This document shows positions 59,501 through 64,000 of a stretch of DNA of 64,000 nt, one piece after another. This stretch comes from Certhia americana (taxonomy: Eukaryota; Chordata; Aves; Passeriformes; Certhiidae). The position numbers and the translations under genes were made by a program. Below the pieces are notes generated by a model that saw nothing but the letters and a program-made list of their open reading frames with translations, was not told where the DNA came from and searched no databases. The DNA lies in the NCBI GenBank assembly GCA_018697195.1, contig CM031878.1, forward strand, positions 64,549,619 to 64,613,618. Direction: 5' to 3'. Positions within the stretch are counted from its first letter, which is position 1, and the number at the start of each line of letters is the position of its first letter.

Positions 59501-62343
59501 TTTTCTGTTTTCAAAAGGCAGTATGGATGTTCAGATTCATCTGCCAGCAGGGTTAAAAGTAAAATCAACCATTTGCATCTTGTTCTTGTTTGTTCAGCTT
59601 GTTTTATGTGTGTTGATATACATATAAATGTATTTTACTTTAGATTGCAGCTTCTTACGGAAAGGTGATTTGTATCTTTGAGCCGGTTAGCATCTTGAAG
59701 CAGAATAGCAGTCATCATAATGTAAGTATTTCATCTGTCCTTAACTTATTTGAGCAGTTACAAAGCTTGACCGATTTTACTGGTTTGATTTAAAGCTGGA
59801 GATTTTTTGATGTCTTCTTTTAATACTAGAATAAAGTTGAGACAGAGGTGGTCTTTGGAAAGTGAAAATGGTGGGATAAGGACAGAGGTCTTTGAAATAT
59901 TTGAAATAGTTATATAATTTGAAATAGTTTTAAGGAAGATAGGCTTTACTATTATGTTTCATATTGCTTCATATTATGTAACCCTGCAGTTTATAACCAA
60001 AATATTTGAGAACCCAAAAAGATGTACAAAGCCCCATTCTGCCATGAGTGTAGCCATTAAAACAGGAATTCCTTTTTGAACCATCCTGCATAGCTTTTAT
60101 GTTTTGTTTTGTTTTACAGTTCTTACTTTAACTTTTGTTTATGAAATTAGATGCCCTTGGCCAAATTGTAATAGTTTCAGAAATCTGTGACTTTTTTAGA
60201 ATATCTGACTGAATGATTGTAATTCAGTGTTATAATGTGAATAAGAATAATATTTATTCTCTTGGGGCTTACTTTTGGTGACAGTGGTTTAGTCATTAAC
60301 ATCCAGAATCTTAATTTCTGAATGATAATATGATTTAGGGCAAATTACTCAACCATTCTTCTTACATGAAGAGGCATATAGCTATAATTAAATGCATTGG
60401 TTTCTAACTAAAGTCAGTTTGTTGATTTGAGAGCTTTGACAGCAATTGCTCAAGGAACTTCGGCCTCCCTCTTTGGGGGTTTGGTCTCCATTTGTATTAA
60501 CAAATTGTTTATATGACCCTCAAGTGGATTCTCCTCTCTGTACTAACCAACTCAGTCATAAGATTCTTGGTGTACGTGTAAACTTGTGGCATATTGTATA
60601 TTAATTAAATAGGTGGAAATGCACACAGTGTTTGTAGCTGAAGAATTATTCTTCATTCTTTTAGCTGACTTTTATGCAATGGTCTCCAGCATATTGTTCA
60701 AAGTTATTGTAAGATTGACCCTGTCTTCTATTTATTGAAATGTTCAGGGTCTAAAAGACCCCCAAAAAACCAGCTTTGCAAATACTGGGTTTAGGTCCTT
60801 ATCTGCAGCTGCTTCGTACCGTCTTTTGCCAAACTTCTGAAAAACTGAGTTGTCATATTTTAGCTTCACATTTATTTAGTGTGTTATTTGTGGGGTGGAG
60901 GATGACTACTTACAAAAAACCTGTGAATTGAGAGAGAAACCTGTTGGCTCCTAACATTATTTCCAGAAATGTTTTCAGTTTCTTCTATAAGAAGAAATAT
61001 TCTATTTATATAGAATATTTCTATATAAGAAATATATGAATATCTTCTCTATAAGAAGAAGTATTCTTCTATAAGAAGAATATTATATATTCTTTGTGGT
61101 CTATTACAGAAACAGGATAAATATTATGTGAACTTACTCCTCAACTTGTTCTGGAGAGTGAAGTAGTGATGCAAAAGCTAAAGATATTTGAGTGTTCTGT
61201 TGTATATTAAAAAAAGAAAGGGTGAAGGGGAAGTATCTCATGTGTTCTCTTGACCTTTCTGAACTCCTAATTCAGCAATGTACAGATATTAAACACCAGA
61301 TGCATTTTACTTGTGTCATTTTTGATACCTTTTCTTTGATCCAAAAATAAAATCTTATTTTTTTCTAAAAAAATCTCAAATTCCAGTAGTGATTCTATAT
61401 ACTATTTTTTTTTTCAATCTAAACTTCTAAAATAAGTTAAAAACCTCTGTAAGTATGGTCATTTTAGTGAAAAGCTATTTTGTTTTAACATCAGATGAAT
61501 CAAGTTTTATTATATAAGCAGTAACTTATGTTAAACATCTTCACAAAATTAGGAGAATGCAGTGAAGATGTACTATTTATATTATTAAAAAAAAAGGATG
61601 GAGGAGAATGAAGTGTTTTCATGCTAATGTTTGTAAATACTTAAAATTTCAGGTGTTACATTACCAGTGGCAGAAGAATGCTCAAATCTCACTGGAAGCC
61701 ATCGCACATAATCTAACATGGGATCCCACAGGTATGAACGATCAAAAGAAATACTTTTCTATTTGATACCACACCTAATTTTTCAATTTAAATTTTGTCA
61801 TTCCTTGAGGACAAGGAATGGGTTTTTGTTCTGTCCTAGAATGATAGGGAATGCCAAAGTGGAGTGGAATGTACTTTTTGTCACTTACTGCAGGAGAACT
61901 AACATACTAAGTCATCTGTATGGTCTGATTTGATTATTCTTTTCTGAGCAAATAAGAAAACATGGCTTAAATAGTAAATATTTATTGAGGAAGAGGAGTG
62001 TCTGCAGTAGACCTAGACATTTCTTTTAGAGAATCACTGAAATTTGTGCTGTAGATGCTCAAATCTACCAAAAAATATCTGGAAAAGGTATTATCTGCTA
62101 GATTTTCTTTGGCAGTTGCAGCTTTGCAGAACTTTTTTTTCTCTCTCTTTACAAAAGTCTATAATTTGCTACTTGCTTGTAGTTAGATTTTCATAAATAT
62201 TTGTTTCCAGGTACTCGCCTTCTGACTGGTTCCAATTGTCTTCAACTTTGGTCCAATGTTCCTTTGGAAAACCCTGCTGACAATGACAGTACTGAAAGAA
62301 CAGATGTTGGACCTGGAGAGTGGAGATGCATCTGGCAATGCAA
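47416..62343 (+). CDS. DMXL1: DMXL1 (Rabconnectin-3 alpha-like), exons 1-5, 3' part outside window
   Basis: Five coding exons were read by eye: 47416-47502, 56088-56213, 59644-59721, 61653-61731 and 62211-62343. All introns are GT-AG. Phases run 0, 0, 0, 1, and the last exon ends in phase 2. They encode about 168 residues starting [15 protein letters not shown] and including [14 protein letters not shown] and [10 protein letters not shown] segments, which I recognise as the N-terminus of DMXL1. The residues fit DMXL1 better than its paralogue DMXL2 (for example [19 protein letters not shown]). The family consists of very large WD40 proteins (about 3,000 residues), homologues of yeast Rav1, which act with WDR7 in assembling the V-ATPase and acidifying endosomes and vesicles. 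This part is the start of the N-terminal WD40 propeller. No stop or frameshift is seen in any exon, so it looks functional. The remaining exons must lie beyond 64,000; I saw none between 62,344 and the window end. Confidence 0.95.
52159..52284 (+). repeat. Pyrimidine-rich (CCCTCCCTCCCTTC)n microsatellite with 10-N gap
   Basis: Pure C/T strand made of CCCTCCCTCCCTTCC-type units, interrupted by Ns at 52206-52215. The opposite strand is pure purine and can form triplex or G-quadruplex structures. It lies in DMXL1 intron 1. Confidence 0.95.
53575..53608 (+). repeat. (TTA)n microsatellite
   Basis: Ten or so TTA/TTG triplets in intron 1 of DMXL1. Confidence 0.9.
53885..54240 (+). mobile_element. 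CR1 LINE 3' fragment
   Basis: Contains CTGAGGGGTGACCTCATGAC, CTACAGCTTCCTCACAAG, TGGACAGGCTCCCCAGGGAAG-like sequence and GGGTCCCTTCCAGCTC, the standard order of a CR1 3' part. The end is degraded into GAATATA repeats. It is in DMXL1 intron 1, sense orientation. Confidence 0.9.
54505..54595 (+). mobile_element. CR1 LINE internal fragment
   Basis: TTTAACAAGGCCAAGTACAA, GTTGCTGCACCTGGGTTGGG and CCAGGCTGGGGGGTGAAGG belong to the CR1 ORF2 3' region that normally lies upstream of the 3' tail. Here it is a separate small piece. Confidence 0.85.
56088..56213 (+). CDS. DMXL1: DMXL1 coding exon 2
   Basis: The exon is 126 nt, or 42 codons in phase 0. The acceptor is a T-rich tract ending in TTTAG at 56087 and the donor is GTATGT at 56214. 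It encodes [20 protein letters not shown] followed by the [15 protein letters not shown] segment, highly conserved in DMXL1. It reads straight on from exon 1 and into exon 3. Confidence 0.95.
56214..59643 (+). other. DMXL1: DMXL1 intron 2
   Basis: A 3.4-kb intron carrying an antisense CR1 fragment (57575-58170) and several poly-T tracts (for example 57199-57216). Nothing else recognisable. Confidence 0.85.
57575..58170 (-). mobile_element. Antisense CR1 LINE fragment
   Basis: On the plus strand the words GACCCAGGTGCAGGATCTTG, CCAAGGTCCCTCTGGATCGC and AAGCTGGTGTTGTGAGGAAA are reverse complements of CR1 ORF2 3' sequence. It lies in DMXL1 intron 2, opposite to the gene. Confidence 0.9.
59644..59721 (+). 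CDS. DMXL1: DMXL1 coding exon 3
   Basis: The exon is 78 nt, or 26 codons in phase 0. The acceptor TTTACTTTAG ends at 59643 and the donor GTAAGT starts at 59722. It begins [15 protein letters not shown], a WD40-type beta-strand pattern that continues the GK ending of exon 2. The second half (after FEPV) is the less conserved part of the family. Confidence 0.93.
59722..61652 (+). other. DMXL1: DMXL1 intron 3
   Basis: A 1.9-kb AT-rich intron. A cluster of imperfect AT-rich repeats occurs at 60985-61090. No coding or repeat-family signature otherwise. Confidence 0.85.
60985..61090 (+). repeat. AT-rich imperfect repeat/palindrome cluster
   Basis: CTATAAGAAGAA occurs several times, mixed with its near inverted complement TTCTATATAG, giving local hairpin potential in DMXL1 intron 3. 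Confidence 0.7.
61653..61731 (+). CDS. DMXL1: DMXL1 coding exon 4
   Basis: The exon is 79 nt: 26 codons plus one base, so the donor is phase 1. The acceptor ATTTCAG ends at 61652 and the donor GTATGA starts at 61732. It contains YQWQKN and ends AHNLTWDPT, followed by a split glycine codon completed by exon 5. Confidence 0.93.
62211..62343 (+). CDS. DMXL1: DMXL1 coding exon 5
   Basis: The exon is 133 nt. The acceptor TTTGTTTCCAG ends at 62210 and the donor GTAAGA starts at 62344. With the base carried from exon 4 it reads [15 protein letters not shown], a WD40 repeat end, and finishes EWRCIWQC plus two bases of a lysine codon (phase 2). The next exon is outside the window. Confidence 0.93.
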
Positions 62344-64000
62344 GTAAGAAACCCATTTCAAGACAAGTAATTCTCTTTTCTTTACTGATTCATACCTTTG
62401 AGATGAAATAAGTTGTTTAATTGAATGAAATGCTATTGCATACTGTTACTTGATAAATACTATTGATGTGAGATAAACTTTTTAATCATATTTTCCTTGT
62501 CTGTGTGACATTCATTCCTCTTACAAGATCAGTTGTGGTTGGTTTTGGGGCAGTTACAGAGAACACTAGTAAAATACTGAGGGAAGTCTAATACTGAAGC
62601 TCTCCAATATGCACTCTTCCTTGTAGAAGAAATAAGGTGAAAGCTGTGTAATAGAAAACTGTTGTGCTAGCAGGACTGATTAAAATAAGCTTCCTTCTAT
62701 GTTCAGTGTACTCGATTGTTGTTTCCTTCTCACACATCCCCCCCCTCCCCTTCACTTTTACTTTTTCTGGGTTTATTCTGGGTATGTGGAACTCTCAGAG
62801 TTGATACAGTCTCTTTTCTGTTCCTCTGAATTCTCTTCTTGTATTCATGTTGATTTTGATCTTTGTATTTGTATATTGAACATTCAGAGTTTTAGTTTAG
62901 TACTTAAGTTTATAAGACCATTTAAATGCTTCTGCCATAGGCATACTTTTCTAGTAAAACAAAGTGCTTTGTTCATGTGGAAGCAATGTGCCATATGACC
63001 ATCTCCTAAAGAAGTTTCCTGAAGCTGACTGTGCAGACCCACCTAAAGTTACTCTTTGTGAAGAGTTTCAAATTTTAGTAGGTAGTTCTATAGGTACTTT
63101 TCTGGGTGTACCAGAAAAACATCCTTCAGTTGTTCCTTTTTCTCTGTACTTGAATTTTATCCATGATGTGTTTAAAATTGCAAAACCATCCAAATGTCAA
63201 CTGAAAAACTTTTCTTTGTGTGTGATAAACTTTTTAAGTACAAGAAGTTGAAGACTTACTCTGTTTTTTTGAGACATCTTCGGGTGCTCGTCTCTCAGCC
63301 TAATAAGGGAAGTCAGCCTGTAGACAGAATGCCATTGAGTATGGCTTCAGAATCTGGGGGTTCTGGTAATGATAGCCAAGGAGAAACAGAGACTGCTTTC
63401 TTTTTCTCTGTCCCTTCTATAACAGGTTTTGCATTTGTATCACATAGACTTACAGGAGTCTTCTCAGCTCTCCACCCATTTTCCTCTTTTAAACACTCTT
63501 TTTCAGAGATAGAGCTTTGTTGCCTTCTTTGAACGAGAATATCCTGGAAAGGGTCAACAGAACTTGCTGTGCATCTTCTGGCATTTGTACTGCAGTTAGA
63601 TTTAGAATAGGTTTTTCTTGTAGAGTAGTCTGCAAGAAAGTTATTTTGTCCATGCAAATACTGTTTTTTTAATGTCTGAAGGAAACATTCCCAAATGTTT
63701 TCATATTTGTCCAGCACGAGAATTTTCCTTAAACCTGGGTGGACATCTTTGATGTAGGGCTCCAGTAATAGCCTTGCTCTTGTTACTGCACCTAAATGCA
63801 ATCTGCTTTTGACCTTAACTTAATCCCTTTTGAACCTTATGCCTCAACAACTTGTTACATGTGTAGTAAATTCAAGATGAAAATATACACTGTATATGTG
63901 CTGTGCCCTTAAATATTTGTATGTTCTTGTTGCTCTAAATAAGCTTTGTTACTTAGTCAATAACTGATTGCTTCAAACACTGTAAAAGAAGCTCTTTTAT
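62344..64000 (+). other. DMXL1: DMXL1 intron 5 (partial)
   Basis: Intron 5 opens with GTAAGA and runs beyond the window end. Its second half contains a coding-like region on the opposite strand (about 62940-63840), listed separately. No DMXL1 exon 6 was found here. Confidence 0.75.
62940..63835 (-). pseudogene. Unrecognised coding-like antisense region, possible retrocopy
   Basis: The minus strand is open from an in-frame stop just upstream of 63,815 down to 63,313 (at least 162 codons, no ATG start needed). The composition is protein-like, with segments such as HPGLRKILVLDKYENIWECF and VDPFQDILVQRRQQ. Past a TAG near 63,313 the same frame continues protein-like (about 50 codons, including FITHKEKFSVDIWMVLQF). 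A change of frame near 63,160 then leads to another protein-like stretch ending about 62,950. Several stops and shifts with no obvious introns suggest a decayed retrocopy or a degenerate large exon. I do not recognise the family. It lies antisense inside DMXL1 intron 5. It could also be chance open frame, though the length and composition argue against that. Confidence 0.4.

Noticed and set aside
62699..63251. DMXL1 exon 6 on the plus strand
   Set aside because: The plus-strand frames here do not continue the WD40 sequence expected after CIWQC, and no matching phase-2 acceptor leads into them.

Overview
This is a bird nuclear genome window, most likely from a songbird or a close relative. The evidence is an intron-rich vertebrate gene (DMXL1), CR1 LINE 3' tails ending in the avian octamer-type repeat, and several avian-type endogenous retroviruses (ERVs), one with an alpharetrovirus-like LTR and gag. 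No bacterial-style genes, CRISPR arrays or operons are present. DMXL1 is, to my knowledge, Z-linked in birds, so the window probably comes from the Z or its W gametologue. That is inference, not something read from the sequence.

Layout. 1-7,035: a badly decayed minus-strand provirus with LTR-like repeats at both ends, the end of protease, RT, RNase H, integrase and env remnants. Gag is missing, and a GC-rich segment (about 5,340-6,140) lies in its place. 7,036-11,690: AT-rich sequence with no recognisable gene. 11,700-12,570: a GC-rich, TATA-bearing segment of unknown origin. 12,575-13,912: a plus-strand ERV remnant (RT connection, RNase H, then LTR). 13,921-14,952: an unrecognised open reading frame with a repeated module, directly downstream of that LTR and broken by one stop. 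15,595-15,885: another minus-strand LTR. 15,900-19,915: no gene seen. 19,916-22,784: a plus-strand alpharetrovirus-like provirus (LTR, tRNA-Phe primer site, gag, start of protease), cut by a 500-N assembly gap. 23,285-23,875: a G-rich minisatellite. 23,876-24,060: a short GC-rich segment. 24,061-24,715: a 3'-UTR-like stretch.

From 24.7 to 46.9 kb is ordinary AT-rich intergenic DNA with CR1 fragments and microsatellites. A CpG island at about 46,940-47,720 carries an NRF1-type palindrome and the first coding exon of DMXL1 on the plus strand. Exons 2-5 follow at 56,088, 59,644, 61,653 and 62,211. Each has consensus splice sites and compatible phases, and together they encode about the first 168 residues of Rabconnectin-3 alpha-like DMXL1. 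The rest of the gene lies beyond the window. Introns hold CR1 copies, a pyrimidine-rich microsatellite with a small gap, and an unrecognised coding-like minus-strand region in intron 5.

The only gene that looks functional is DMXL1. The ERVs are all visibly broken. The points most worth a second look are the repeated-module ORF behind an LTR (13.9-14.95 kb), the unusual gag of the 20-kb provirus (tRNA-Phe primer site, four copies of an 11-residue motif, and a canonical slippery heptamer in the right register), and the coding-like antisense region in DMXL1 intron 5.
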